Of a stretch of 64,000 nt of DNA, positions 44,719 through 53,969 are shown piece after piece. Numbering within the stretch: position 1 is the first letter of the stretch; each line of letters begins with the position of its first letter. This DNA comes from Nakamurella sp. A5-74. GTDB lineage: Bacteria > Actinomycetota > Actinomycetes > Mycobacteriales > Nakamurellaceae. Made by a program: the position numbers and the translations under genes. The stretch is from NCBI RefSeq assembly GCF_040438885.1, contig NZ_CP159218.1:1-64000 (forward strand). The letters run 5' to 3'. The notes beneath the pieces are model-generated. The model saw only the letters and a list, made by a program, of their open reading frames with translations. It ran no database searches and was not told the DNA's origin.

Positions 44719-46361
44719 ACGTCGCCGAGGCTGTCGGGCAGACACTTGCCCGCCTGGGGGTCGAGGCGGCCTTCGGTGTGGTCGGCAGTGGGAACTTCCA
44801 CGTGACGAACGCGCTCGTGGCCGGTGGTGCCCGGTTCTTCGCCGCCCGCCACGAGGGCGGCGCAGCGACCATGGCAGACGCCTATGCCCGGGTCAGTGGA
44901 ACGGTTGCAGCGGTCACCGTGCACCAGGGATGTGGTCTGACGAATGCGCTGACCGGCATCACCGAGGCGGCCAAGAGCCGTACACCTCTGGTGGTGCTGG
45001 CGGCCGAGACCACCGCGCCCAGATCCAATTTCCATGTCGATCAAGCAGCACTGGCCACCGCGGTCGGCGCTCTGGCCCACCGGGTCACCTCAGCCGAGAT
45101 GGCTGTTGCCGAGAGCGCCGCCGCGTTCCACGCCGCTCGCGATCAGCGACGCACCGTGCTGCTCAATCTGCCCTTGGAACTGCAGGTGCAGGAAGTTCCC
45201 GAGAGTGCGCTCGCGGTGCCCTCCGCACCCCCATTGCCCAGTCCCACCTCGGATCCAGCCGCCATGGCACAGTTGGTCGCCGCGCTCGCGGCCGCTCGTC
45301 GGCCGGTGTTCATCGCCGGCCGCGGCGCCCGCTCGCACGCCGCCAGGGATGCCATCGCCGAGCTGGCCGAACGCACCGGTGCACTGCTGGCCACCTCAGC
45401 GGTGGCCCGTGGACTGTTCCACAGCAACCCTTTTGCGCTCGATGTGTCCGGCGGGTTCGCCTCGCCACTGGCCGCCGAGCTGATCACCGGCGCCGACCTG
45501 ATCGTCGGCTGGGGATGCTCGATGAACATGTGGACGATGCGTCACGGCCGGTTGATCGGCCCGGATGCAACGGTGGCCCAGGTCGACATCGAGGCCGGCG
45601 AATTGGGTGCCAACCGGCCGATCGACGTCGGGATCGCCGGCGACGCGGCGGCCGTGGCGGTCAGCGCGGCGCGGGCACTGCACGGCCAGGACCACCACAG
45701 CTCCGGCTATCGGAGCGCTCAGGTGGAACAGCGGATCGCAGCCGAAATCTCCTGGCGCACAGTGCCTTACGAAGACGACAGTACTGACGAGCTGATCGAT
45801 CCGCGGACCCTCAGCATCGGTCTGGACGATGTCCTCCCGGCGGAGCGGATCCTGGCCGTCGATTCGGGGAACTTCATGGGCTACCCGAGCATGTTCCTGT
45901 CGGTTCCGGACGAGCAGGGAATGTGTTTCACCCAGGCGTACCAGTCGATCGGTCTCGGTCTGGCGACTGCGATCGGCGCCGCGCTGGCCAGACCCGACCG
46001 GTTGCCCGTGGCGGCGCTCGGTGACGGTGGAGCACTGATGGGTATCGCGGAACTGGACACCGTCGTCCGGTTGGGCATCCCGATGGTCATCGTCGTCTAC
46101 AACGACGACGGCTACGGCGCCGAGGTCCACCACTTCGCCAGCAGTGGTGAGCCGATGGACACCGTCACCTTCCCCGACACCGACATCGCAGCCATCGGAG
46201 CAGGGTTCGGCTGCGACGCGGTCACTGTTCGTGCCCCGTCCGATCTCGACGCGGTCCGCACCTGGGTCAACGGGCAGCGGGAGCGACCGTTGCTCATCGA
46301 CGCGAAAGTCACCAGGGGACAAGCATCCTGGTGGCTGGAGGAGGCTTTCCGCGGGCACTGA
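44715..46361 (+). CDS. ThDP-dependent 2-oxo-acid decarboxylase-like enzyme
   Basis: The 548-residue product has the three domains of the acetolactate synthase/benzoylformate decarboxylase family. The PYR domain contains Glu47 (ARHEGGAATMADAYAR) that activates the cofactor, and a central domain (RPVFIAGRGARSHAARDAI) is present. The PP domain carries the GDG...N motif (ALGDGGALMGIAELDTVVRLGIPMVIVVYNDDGYG). Coupled by GTGA overlap to an isatin hydrolase-like gene, a fitting substrate would be isatinate (2-aminophenylglyoxylate), whose decarboxylation leads toward anthranilate. This is inference; no signature fixes the substrate. Confidence 0.8.
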   Translation: MNVAEAVGQTLARLGVEAAFGVVGSGNFHVTNALVAGGARFFAARHEGGAATMADAYARVSGTVAAVTVHQGCGLTNALTGITEAAKSRTPLVVLAAETTAPRSNFHVDQAALATAVGALAHRVTSAEMAVAESAAAFHAARDQRRTVLLNLPLELQVQEVPESALAVPSAPPLPSPTSDPAAMAQLVAALAAARRPVFIAGRGARSHAARDAIAELAERTGALLATSAVARGLFHSNPFALDVSGGFASPLAAELITGADLIVGWGCSMNMWTMRHGRLIGPDATVAQVDIEAGELGANRPIDVGIAGDAAAVAVSAARALHGQDHHSSGYRSAQVEQRIAAEISWRTVPYEDDSTDELIDPRTLSIGLDDVLPAERILAVDSGNFMGYPSMFLSVPDEQGMCFTQAYQSIGLGLATAIGAALARPDRLPVAALGDGGALMGIAELDTVVRLGIPMVIVVYNDDGYGAEVHHFASSGEPMDTVTFPDTDIAAIGAGFGCDAVTVRAPSDLDAVRTWVNGQRERPLLIDAKVTRGQASWWLEEAFRGH

Positions 46362-46447
46362 CCGGCGGCATCCCGGTGGGCTGCTGCCCGTCGACGTTGC
46401 CCGGTGGCGCAGCCCGGCGGCGCCCCGCGGTCAGTACCCCTGCGCCA

Positions 46448-47626
46448 TCAGGGTTTCCGGGCGATATCGGTCAGCTCGGACAACAGGCCGTCGACCTCTT
46501 CGGCCGTGTTGTAGTGCGCGATGCCGATCCGGACCGCTTTCTTCGGGTATCCCAACGAGCGATACAGGCCCAGCGAGTACCAGGTGTCGTGAGACCAGAC
46601 GCCATAACTTCTCTGCGCCAGGCGTTCTGCCACCTCGTCCGAATCGACCCCGTCCACCGTGACCAGGAACGTCGGCAGCCGGCCCTCCATCCCGGGCAGT
46701 CCGTACAACGTCACCCCGTCCGGCAACCCGGTCACGAACCGCTGCGCCAACTGCTGCTCGTAGGGCTCGATGGCCGCGAAACCACCGACGTCGTCCAGGT
46801 AGCGGTAGGTGGCATTCAGCCCGGCCAGCATCTCGTAGGGCATCGTTCCGTTGGCGAAGCTCCGCCCCATCGGCGTCGTCGCTGCGGGTCGTGCCTTGTA
46901 GGGCCGCCAGAGTCGGCCGACCGATTCGCGCACGGCAGCCATGCCCAGATGCGGACCACACCACTTGTACGACGAACACAGCAGCACGTCGGCATCGATG
47001 GCGCGGACGTCGATCGGCCGGTGAGCCGCATAGTGCACGGCATCGACCCAGGCCAGAGCGCCCACTCGGTGTGCCAGCTCGCAGATTCGCCTGGCATCGG
47101 TGACGGTGCCGACCGCATTGGAAGCCCAGGTGAAGGACACCACCCTGGTCCGGTCGGAGAGCTTGCTCTCCAGGTCGTCCAGATCGAGGGTGGAATCCGC
47201 GCGTACGTCGATGTACTTGACCACCAGGCCGCGGTCCTGGGCCACCTCCAGCCACGGTGCGACATTGCCATCGTGATCCAGTGACGAACTGAGGATCTCA
47301 TCGCCCGGTTGCCAGTCGCGCGAGGCTGTTCGGGCCAGCGCGAAGTTGATGGAGGTCATGTTGAGACCGAAGACGATCTCCGCGGGCGAACACCCCAGGA
47401 ACTCGGCCGACCGCAGTTCTGCTTCTTCCAGGATGGCCTGAGCCCGCCGGCTGGTCTCGTAGGGTGCTCCGAGATTTGCACTGGCCTCCCGCAGCGCAGT
47501 GGCCATGGCCTGCCCCACCTCATCGGGTACCTGGGTGCCCCCTGGAGCGTCGAAGAAGGCGAAACCGTTGTGCAGCGCGGAGAATCGAGCGCGAACAGCG
47601 GCAACGTCCAGCGTGTTCTGTGTCAT
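46448..47626 (-). CDS. Cysteine desulfurase-like class V aminotransferase-fold protein
   Basis: The 392-residue product matches the cysteine desulfurase-like family (TIGR01976 type): FFDAPGGTQVPDEVGQAM at the start, DHDGNVAPWLEVAQDRG, and AWVDAVHYAAHRPIDVRAIDADVLLCSSYKWCGPHLGM with the PLP Lys in SSYKWCGP. It lacks the flexible Cys loop of true IscS/SufS as far as I can see. It is convergent with the ThDP gene and may be unrelated to the island or a second PLP lyase for it. Confidence 0.8.
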   Translation of the reverse strand: MTQNTLDVAAVRARFSALHNGFAFFDAPGGTQVPDEVGQAMATALREASANLGAPYETSRRAQAILEEAELRSAEFLGCSPAEIVFGLNMTSINFALARTASRDWQPGDEILSSSLDHDGNVAPWLEVAQDRGLVVKYIDVRADSTLDLDDLESKLSDRTRVVSFTWASNAVGTVTDARRICELAHRVGALAWVDAVHYAAHRPIDVRAIDADVLLCSSYKWCGPHLGMAAVRESVGRLWRPYKARPAATTPMGRSFANGTMPYEMLAGLNATYRYLDDVGGFAAIEPYEQQLAQRFVTGLPDGVTLYGLPGMEGRLPTFLVTVDGVDSDEVAERLAQRSYGVWSHDTWYSLGLYRSLGYPKKAVRIGIAHYNTAEEVDGLLSELTDIARKP

Positions 47627-47768
47627 CAGCGGGACGCTACCGGCTTCCCGGCGCCCGAAGTCTTGACACGCGCCCCGTAGCGACCGTCAGAGTTACGCAA
47701 GATGAACAACTGGCCGAGATGCCCCGATCCGCCCTTGAGTCGCCGCCGGGCCGAAATGGTTCGGGGGG

Positions 47769-48290
47769 TCAGTGCTTCGCGGTCTGATACGCCGGCGTGA
47801 GCTCGCTCCAGCGCCGATGCCAGGTCGGTGATGCCGCCTGTTCCGACCAGCCCTCCGGGTGGACGGTGGCGTCGGTGGTGAGTGACCTGCCGAGATCTTC
47901 CAGGTGCACCTGCCAACCGGCCCCGTGGAAGTGCAACTGGTCCGTCGGCAGACCGCGCTCCTCGACCACGAGCCTGGTCCGGGACCCCTCGGCCGTGAGC
48001 CACGCTTCGATCTGGCTCTCGTCGGCCGTGCCCGCTTCGCCCGTCAGCAGGAGATGGTGAGGGGTTTCGCAAACGTCGATCCGCAGCGGCCCACTCCAAG
48101 TGCTGGTGAAGACGGCTTGCACCGTCCCACCCACCTGCAGGTCGCCGGACACTTCGGCGATCCAGCGCGCCAACCGTTCCGGTGAGGTGCATGCCTGCCA
48201 CAGGTCGTCGATGTCGGTGTTGTACACGTCTTCGACCCGCACCGCCCCGCGCGTGTCGTCGAGCTCTCGCAGCGTGCCGATGATTCTCAT
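47769..48290 (-). CDS. SRPBCC (AHSA1-like) domain protein
   Basis: The 173-residue product is a START/AHA1-like fold (VRVEDVYNTDIDDLWQACTSPERLARWIAEVSGDLQVGGTV; GWQVHLEDLGRSL). Such proteins are usually encoded with an ArsR regulator, as here with a 4-nt overlap (ATGA). The function is ligand binding of unknown kind. Confidence 0.85.
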   Translation of the reverse strand: MRIIGTLRELDDTRGAVRVEDVYNTDIDDLWQACTSPERLARWIAEVSGDLQVGGTVQAVFTSTWSGPLRIDVCETPHHLLLTGEAGTADESQIEAWLTAEGSRTRLVVEERGLPTDQLHFHGAGWQVHLEDLGRSLTTDATVHPEGWSEQAASPTWHRRWSELTPAYQTAKH

Positions 48291-48604
48291 GTCCGTCTCC
48301 TGTTTCCTCGGGCGATCTCGGTGTGCAGTGCATCGAGGCGGTGCTGCCACAGCGCGCGGTAGTTCTCCAGCCAGTCGTCGAGCTCGACGAGTGCTTCCGG
48401 CCGCACGCTGTAGACCCTGCGTTGCGCGTCCTGGTGCACGCTGACCAGGCCGGCTTCCCGCAGCACCCGCAGATGCCGGGAAACTCCCGGTCGGGCGATC
48501 GGCAGCGCGTCTGCCAACTCACCCGCCGTCGCCGGGTGATCCCGCAGGATCTCCAGCACCGTGCGACGACTACCGTCGGCCAACGCCTGCAATACCGCAT
48601 CCAT
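48287..48604 (-). CDS. ArsR-family transcriptional regulator
   Basis: The 105-residue winged-helix protein reads MDAVLQALADGSRRTVLEIL, TAGELADALPIARPGVSRHLRVLREAGLV and RRVYSVRPEAL. No metal-binding Cys cluster is visible, in line with the ArsR/SRPBCC-pair subgroup. ATG 48604 gives the conserved start. A near-palindrome lies 11 bp upstream. Confidence 0.88.
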   Translation of the reverse strand: MDAVLQALADGSRRTVLEILRDHPATAGELADALPIARPGVSRHLRVLREAGLVSVHQDAQRRVYSVRPEALVELDDWLENYRALWQHRLDALHTEIARGNRRRT

Positions 48605-48614
48605 GGGACTCAAT

Positions 48615-48630
48615 GTAACTGATCAGGTAC
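48615..48630. promoter_or_regulatory. ArsR-type operator candidate
   Basis: GTAACTGATCAGGTAC is a palindrome with one mismatched pair, 11 bp upstream of the ArsR-type start, consistent with autoregulation. The remaining sequence to 48900 shows no supported gene. Confidence 0.55.
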
Positions 48631-48900
48631 GTAACCGCAAGGGTACACAGTGCGGATCTGATGATTCCGCCCGCAGCAACGCCGAGTTGAATCGGGGCGC
48701 CTCGGAGCCGCCGGGCGATGGTCACCCGCATCCGGAACGCCCTCCTCATCTCGGTGGCCACCGCCGCGTCGATGCGGTCCACCGGACCTCGATCGTCGGT
48801 CCGGACCCTGCACTGCGCTTCAGGTCAGGAGATCGCGGTCCATCGGTGTCGAGGGAATTCCCGCTCGTCGCTCGTCCACCGTCAACCCGCCGACGCCGGG

Positions 48901-49593
48901 TCAGAACTCCACCACGCCGGAGCGGTCGATGAATGTTCCGGTCGGACCTTCGCCCCCGCGGGTGGCAAGTTCGACGACGGCATCTGTGCCCTCGGTCGCC
49001 GTCTGCGGGCCACTGTGACCGTTGAGATCCGTTGCGGTGTAACCGGGATCGGCCGCATTGATGCGCATCTCCGGCAGCGCCCTGGCGTACTGGACGGTGA
49101 GCATCGTGACGGCGGACTTCGACGACGTGTACAGCGGCGAGACGATGGTCGACTCGATGCGCGATCCGTCGTGCACCAGTGCGAAGGATCCGAGGCCGCT
49201 GGTGACGTTGACGATCGTCGGCGCCGCAGATTCCCGGAGCAGCGGAACGAAAGCGTTGATGGTCCGCACGATGCCGATGACGTTGGTGTTGTAGACCTCC
49301 AGCGCCTGCTCACCCGTCTGCTCGGTAGCCGGGGTCCGCGGACCGGCGATGCCGGCATTGTTGATCAGGACGTCGAGACCGCCTGCGGCAGCAACGATCT
49401 CGGCCGCCGCGGCGACGGAGGCGTCATCGGTCACGTCGAGTTGGACGAAGCGACCGCCGAGCCCTTCGGCCGCCTGTCGTCCACGCTCCGGGTCTCGTGC
49501 GGCGATCCAGACGGTGTGGCCGGCCTCGATGAGGCGGCGAGCGGTTTCGTGGCCGAGGCCCTTGTTGGCGCCGGTGATCAGGGTGGTGGTCAT
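48901..49593 (-). CDS. Short-chain dehydrogenase/reductase
   Basis: The 230-residue product is a classical SDR: TLITGANKGLGHETARRLIEAG (NAD(P)-binding TGxxxGxG), DVLINNAGIAG (NNAG), SGLGSFALVHDG, and the catalytic Tyr-x-x-x-Lys in PLYTSSKSAVTML. The end reads NAADPGYTATDLNGHSG. The substrate is unknown. ATG 49593 gives the family's usual start. It is divergent from an MmyB-type regulator with which it probably forms a regulatory unit. Confidence 0.88.
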   Translation of the reverse strand: MTTTLITGANKGLGHETARRLIEAGHTVWIAARDPERGRQAAEGLGGRFVQLDVTDDASVAAAAEIVAAAGGLDVLINNAGIAGPRTPATEQTGEQALEVYNTNVIGIVRTINAFVPLLRESAAPTIVNVTSGLGSFALVHDGSRIESTIVSPLYTSSKSAVTMLTVQYARALPEMRINAADPGYTATDLNGHSGPQTATEGTDAVVELATRGGEGPTGTFIDRSGVVEF

Positions 49594-49695
49594 GCGACCC
49601 AGTCTGGGCGCCGGATGCCGCGGCAGCCAGGCCCGGCCCAGCGGGTGGACCGGCAGTACCACCCACGGGGTCGACTTCACGGGGAGACTGGAGCC

Positions 49696-50574
49696 ATGGC
49701 ACACCTGCACGCCGAGCTGGGTCCGCTGTTGCGCTCGTGGCGTGACCGGCTGTCGCCGGTGGACGTCGGTCTGCGCGCCGGGAGCGCGCGACGGGCACCC
49801 GGTCTGCGCCGCGAGGAGTTGGCGGCGCTGGCCGGGCTGAGCGTCGACTACGTCGTCCGGCTGGAGCAGGGCCGGGCGAGTCGACCCTCGGCGCAGGTCG
49901 TCGCCTCGCTCGCCAGGGCGCTGCAGTTGACGGACGGCGAGCGGGACCATCTCCATGTCGTCGCCGGACTGCTGCCGCCGTCACCGGCCCAGGTCCCGTC
50001 CCACATCCCGCCCGGTGTGCAGCGGCTGGTCACCCGGCTCGGCGAGGTGCCGTTGGCGGTCTTCACCGCGAGCTGGGACCTGTTGCACTGGAGCGCGCTC
50101 TGGGTCACGTTGTTGGGTGAACCCGTCCAGCCGGGCCCCGGTCGACCGAACCTGTTGCGGGCGCACTTCACCGGCGTGTCCATGGGAGCTGCGGACAACC
50201 GGATCGTCAGCAGATCCGTCGGGACCGACGCGTTCGGTGCATCACTCGTCGCCGATCTGCGCCGGGTCCACGGCCGGTATCCGGAAGATCGCGCCGTGAC
50301 GGCCCTGATGGGGGAGCTCGCGGCGGGCAGCGAGCAGTTCCGGGAACTGTGGAACAGCGGCGTCGTCGGCGAGCACCAGTCCGAGGCCAAAGTCGTGCGG
50401 ACGGCGACGGTCGGCGACATCGAACTCGACTGCGACGTGCTCAACGTCGCCGGCACCGACCTGCACATCGTCGTGTACACGGCGGCCGAAGGATCCGAGG
50501 CCGCGGAGAAGCTCGACTTCCTCCGGATCACCGGCGGGGTCTCGTCTCCCTCATCCCTCGGCCACCCGAACTGA
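49696..50574 (+). CDS. XRE-family regulator with MmyB-like ligand-binding domain
   Basis: The 292-residue product has an N-terminal helix-turn-helix (APGLRREELAALAGLSVDYVVRLEQGR, diagnostic of this group) and a PAS-like MmyB C-terminal domain (FTASWDLLHWSALWVTLLGEP; FRELWNSGVVGEHQSEAKVV; LHIVVYTAAEGSEAAEKLDFLR). In Actinobacteria these are almost always divergent from an oxidoreductase such as an SDR, which they regulate, as seen here. The start at ATG 49696 is preceded by GGAG. Confidence 0.9.
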   Translation: MAHLHAELGPLLRSWRDRLSPVDVGLRAGSARRAPGLRREELAALAGLSVDYVVRLEQGRASRPSAQVVASLARALQLTDGERDHLHVVAGLLPPSPAQVPSHIPPGVQRLVTRLGEVPLAVFTASWDLLHWSALWVTLLGEPVQPGPGRPNLLRAHFTGVSMGAADNRIVSRSVGTDAFGASLVADLRRVHGRYPEDRAVTALMGELAAGSEQFRELWNSGVVGEHQSEAKVVRTATVGDIELDCDVLNVAGTDLHIVVYTAAEGSEAAEKLDFLRITGGVSSPSSLGHPN

Positions 50575-50853
50575 ACCCGGAGCACCGGTGGCCCGACGCC
50601 CGACCGTCGGCAACTACAACGGACGCTGACGGCGACGTCTGGCGGGATCGTACGCGTCCGGATGGCCTCGCTGCCCGGCGCTCCCGGGCGCTGCGCTCAC
50701 CCCGACACAGGCCCCGCCGCATTCTCGATGGTCAGAAATGGGTGTCTGCAGGGTTGGATTCGACCATTCGAAATGCGGCTGACGATTTGGCATGCGCCTG
50801 GGTCGTCGCTCGGGCCGACCACCTCGTCCGCCAGGCAGCCCTAGTGTCGGGAC

Positions 50854-53388
50854 GTGACCTCTCCACCGCTACTCCCCGGACCCGAGGCGCCGGGGGCCGA
50901 TCTGCCGGTCCGCCCCGCGCTGGCGGAGCTGGTCGAGGCGGTGCGCGCACGCGGAACAGCGGTGCTGGTCGCGCCGCCCGGATCGGGCAAGACCTCGCTG
51001 CTACCGCTCGCGCTGGCCGACGCCGTCGACGGCCGGGTGATCGTGGCCGAGCCCCGACGGCTCGCCACCCGCGCGGCGGCGCATCGGCTGGCGTGGTTGA
51101 TCGGGGAGCGGCCGGGTGACCGCATCGGCTACGCCATGCGGGACGAGCGGGCCGGTAGTGCGCGCACGCGGGTCGAGGTCGTCACCACCGGCCTGTTGGT
51201 GCAGCGATTGCAACGTGATCCGGAGCTGGCAGGCGTCGGGGCGATCGTCATCGACGAGTGTCACGAGCGGCACCTGGACGCCGATCTGGCGTTGGCGTTC
51301 TGTGTCGATGTCCGGGACACGCTGCGGCCGGATCTCGCACTGATCGCGACCTCGGCGACCCCGGACACCGAGGCCATGACCCGTGCGCTCGGGGGCGCAG
51401 ACACCCCGGTCGTCACTGCCGCCACCGCAAGTTTCCCGGTGACCGTCGAGTGGGTCCCGCCGCCGCAGGCCCTCCCGTTGCTGGCGGACGCCCGGGTCGA
51501 CCCCCGGCTGCTGGTGCACGTCGCCGCCGTCGTGCTTCGGGCACTGCAGGAAGGACCGGGCGACGTCCTCGTGTTCGTGCCCGGTGAGGCCGAGATCGCC
51601 GGTGTCATCAGGAATCTCGGTGGCGGCATCCACGCGCTCCCGCTCTACGGTCGGCAGACCCGGGTGGAGCAGGAACGAGCGCTGACGCCATCGGACCGTC
51701 AGCAGGTGGTGGTGACGACCGCGGTTGCCGAGAGTTCCCTGACCGTGCCGGGGATTCGCGCCGTGGTCGATGCGGGACTCGCCCGCCAACCCCGGACCGA
51801 CCCGTCCCGCGGGCTCAGCGCACTGGTCACCACCCGGGTGTCGAGAGCCGCCGCCGACCAACGAGCAGGCCGCGCCGGTCGCGAAGGCCCTGGTCGGGTC
51901 TACCGCTGCTGGTCGGCCGTCGACCACTCCCACCTCGCGGACCACACGCCCCCCGAGATCGCCACCGCCGATCTGGCCGGATTCGCTCTGTCGATGGCGG
52001 CGTGGGGAGCTCCTGGCGGTCGGGGCCTCGCGCTGCTGAGCGCTCCACCGGTCGCGGCACTGGACGTGGCTGTCGACCTGCTGCGCGAGCTGGGCGCGGT
52101 CGACGCCGACGGGCGGATCACCCAGCGAGGACAGCAGATCGCCGGGATCAGCGCCCATCCCCGGCTGGCCAGGGCGCTGCTGGACGGTGCGCCGCTGGTG
52201 GGAACCGATCGCGCCAGGGAGGTGGTGGCGCTGCTCTCGGACGACTCCCTCACCGGCCGCAGCGACGATCTCCCAGCGCGGTGGCGCGAGATGCGGCAGG
52301 GCGTGGATCGGGCCGCGTCCGCCCGGTGGCGGGACGAGATCCGCCGACTCGGGCGCAGCGGCGAAGCGGGTCGGTCACCAGAGTCGGCGGGCGTGACGTC
52401 CTCCCGGACACCGGACGACCTCGCGGCCGGGATGGTGGTCGGACTGGCGTACCCGGACCGGATCGCCCGCGCGCGATCAACGGAAGGCGTGACGTACCAA
52501 CTGCTGTCGGGAACCGGTGCAGCACTCGTCGTGACGTCGGGACTACGGCGATCGACCTGGCTGGCCGTGGCTTCCGCCGATCGTCCGGTGGGCCGCGCCG
52601 ACGCCCGGATCCGGTCGGCCGCCCCGATCGACGAGGCCACCGCGCGGCTGGTCGCCGGTGACCTGGTCACCCACACCGATGACATCCGTTGGCACGACGG
52701 ACGTGTGGTCGCCGAGCGGGTCGAATCGCTCGGCGCGATCCGGTTGGCGGCGAGCCCGATCGGGACACCCGATCCGGCGCTGCTGGTCGCCGCCATCACC
52801 GACGGACTACGCCGATCGGGACTCGAGATCCTGCCGTGGAGCGAGGCGGCGATCCGGCTCCGGGAGCGCATGTCTTTCTGCCACACCATGATCGGTGCGC
52901 CGTGGCCTGCGGTGGACGATACTGCCCTGCTGGCGGATCTCGACGGATGGCTCGGCCCGGACCTGCAGAAGGTGCGCCGCAGCAAGGATCTCGGCCGCGT
53001 CGACATACTCGGAGCGCTGCGTCGACTGCTGCCCTGGCCCGCGGCGGCGCGGCTGGACGAGCTGGCCCCGGACCGCCTCAGAGTGCCGTCGGGAAACCAG
53101 GTGCGAGTCGGCTACGACGGAGATTCGCCGCCGGTGGTCGCGGTCAAACTCCAGGAGATGTTCGGGTGGACGGTCACCCCACGGCTCGCTGACGGGCGCG
53201 CACCGATCGTGCTGCACCTGCTGTCGCCGGCCGGACGCACCGTGGCCATCACCGGGGATCTGGCGTCGTTCTGGGTGCAGGGATACCCGCAGGCAAGGGC
53301 GGAGCTGCGCGCCCGGTATCCCCGCCACCCCTGGCCGGAGGATCCGCTCACCGCCGAACCAACCCGCCGGGTCAAGCCGCGCAGCTGA
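50854..53388 (+). CDS. hrpB: ATP-dependent RNA helicase HrpB
   Basis: The 844-residue product is a DEAH-type helicase of the HrpB group. Walker A APPGSGKT (residues 40-47), motif II DECHERH, motif III ATSATPD, motif V-like TTAVAESSLTVPGIRAVVDAG and motif VI QRAGRAGREGPGRVYR are in order. The characteristic HrpB C-terminus (FCHTMIGAPWPAVDD; PSGNQVRVGYDGDSPPVVAVKLQEMFGW; RYPRHPWPEDP) completes it. Its physiological role is unclear in most bacteria. It starts with GTG. The 280 bp before it show no convincing gene. Confidence 0.92.
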   Translation: MTSPPLLPGPEAPGADLPVRPALAELVEAVRARGTAVLVAPPGSGKTSLLPLALADAVDGRVIVAEPRRLATRAAAHRLAWLIGERPGDRIGYAMRDERAGSARTRVEVVTTGLLVQRLQRDPELAGVGAIVIDECHERHLDADLALAFCVDVRDTLRPDLALIATSATPDTEAMTRALGGADTPVVTAATASFPVTVEWVPPPQALPLLADARVDPRLLVHVAAVVLRALQEGPGDVLVFVPGEAEIAGVIRNLGGGIHALPLYGRQTRVEQERALTPSDRQQVVVTTAVAESSLTVPGIRAVVDAGLARQPRTDPSRGLSALVTTRVSRAAADQRAGRAGREGPGRVYRCWSAVDHSHLADHTPPEIATADLAGFALSMAAWGAPGGRGLALLSAPPVAALDVAVDLLRELGAVDADGRITQRGQQIAGISAHPRLARALLDGAPLVGTDRAREVVALLSDDSLTGRSDDLPARWREMRQGVDRAASARWRDEIRRLGRSGEAGRSPESAGVTSSRTPDDLAAGMVVGLAYPDRIARARSTEGVTYQLLSGTGAALVVTSGLRRSTWLAVASADRPVGRADARIRSAAPIDEATARLVAGDLVTHTDDIRWHDGRVVAERVESLGAIRLAASPIGTPDPALLVAAITDGLRRSGLEILPWSEAAIRLRERMSFCHTMIGAPWPAVDDTALLADLDGWLGPDLQKVRRSKDLGRVDILGALRRLLPWPAAARLDELAPDRLRVPSGNQVRVGYDGDSPPVVAVKLQEMFGWTVTPRLADGRAPIVLHLLSPAGRTVAITGDLASFWVQGYPQARAELRARYPRHPWPEDPLTAEPTRRVKPRS

Positions 53389-53460
53389 ATCCAGCCGCGG
53401 GCGGAGCAACCGGGTGAAGCCGCCCAGCTGAATCCAGCGGCTGGCGGACGGACGGTCGGG

Positions 53461-53934
53461 TCAGGGCATCTCCTGGGTCTGCGCTCGGTGCAGCTCCCGC
53501 AGCCCGTGGTCGAGCAGGGCGCGTACCCCGTCGCGCACCCCGCTCAGCTGGTCCGCGAGCAACACGAGGCTGTGCGCGATGATCGTCATGCCGTCGACCC
53601 GCCGCTCCTCGTCGTCGACCTCGGTGACGCCGAGCGCTCCGACGATGACCCGCACCACGGAGTCGTGGTCGATCCGCGGATACCAGGCCGCTGATCGCAC
53701 CGTGAGCTCCACCAGCTGATCGACGTCATCGGAGTCGAGGCCGTCCGGGTGGCGCCGCTCGAGCAGCGCCTGCACGACGGTGCCGAGCAGTGTTGACAGT
53801 TGCTCCCGATCCAGCCGCGACAGGCCGGCCAGGCAGGTGCTGAACTCGTCGGCGTCGTGCTCGCGCGCGGCAGACACTGCGTCCAGCACCGCTCGCTGCA
53901 TCACGCCGGCCGGACCGGTCCATTCGCTCGCCAC
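53461..53934 (-). CDS. Hypothetical protein, mostly helical
   Basis: I do not recognise this 157-residue protein. It is acidic and predicted largely alpha-helical, with heptad-like segments (LDREQLSTLLGTVVQALLERR; IIAHSLVLLADQLSGVRDGVRALLDHGL), no signal peptide and no membrane span. GTG start. It is convergent with hrpB and follows an MHS transporter gene on the other side by 35 bp in the same direction. Confidence 0.6.
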   Translation of the reverse strand: MASEWTGPAGVMQRAVLDAVSAAREHDADEFSTCLAGLSRLDREQLSTLLGTVVQALLERRHPDGLDSDDVDQLVELTVRSAAWYPRIDHDSVVRVIVGALGVTEVDDEERRVDGMTIIAHSLVLLADQLSGVRDGVRALLDHGLRELHRAQTQEMP

Positions 53935-53969
53935 CCGGGAAGCGTGTCACGCCGGACCGACGACAGCTC

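Noticed and set aside
48614-48900. Small reading frames between the ArsR and SDR genes
   Set aside because: No start with a ribosome-binding site or recognisable product; only an ArsR operator candidate is supported.
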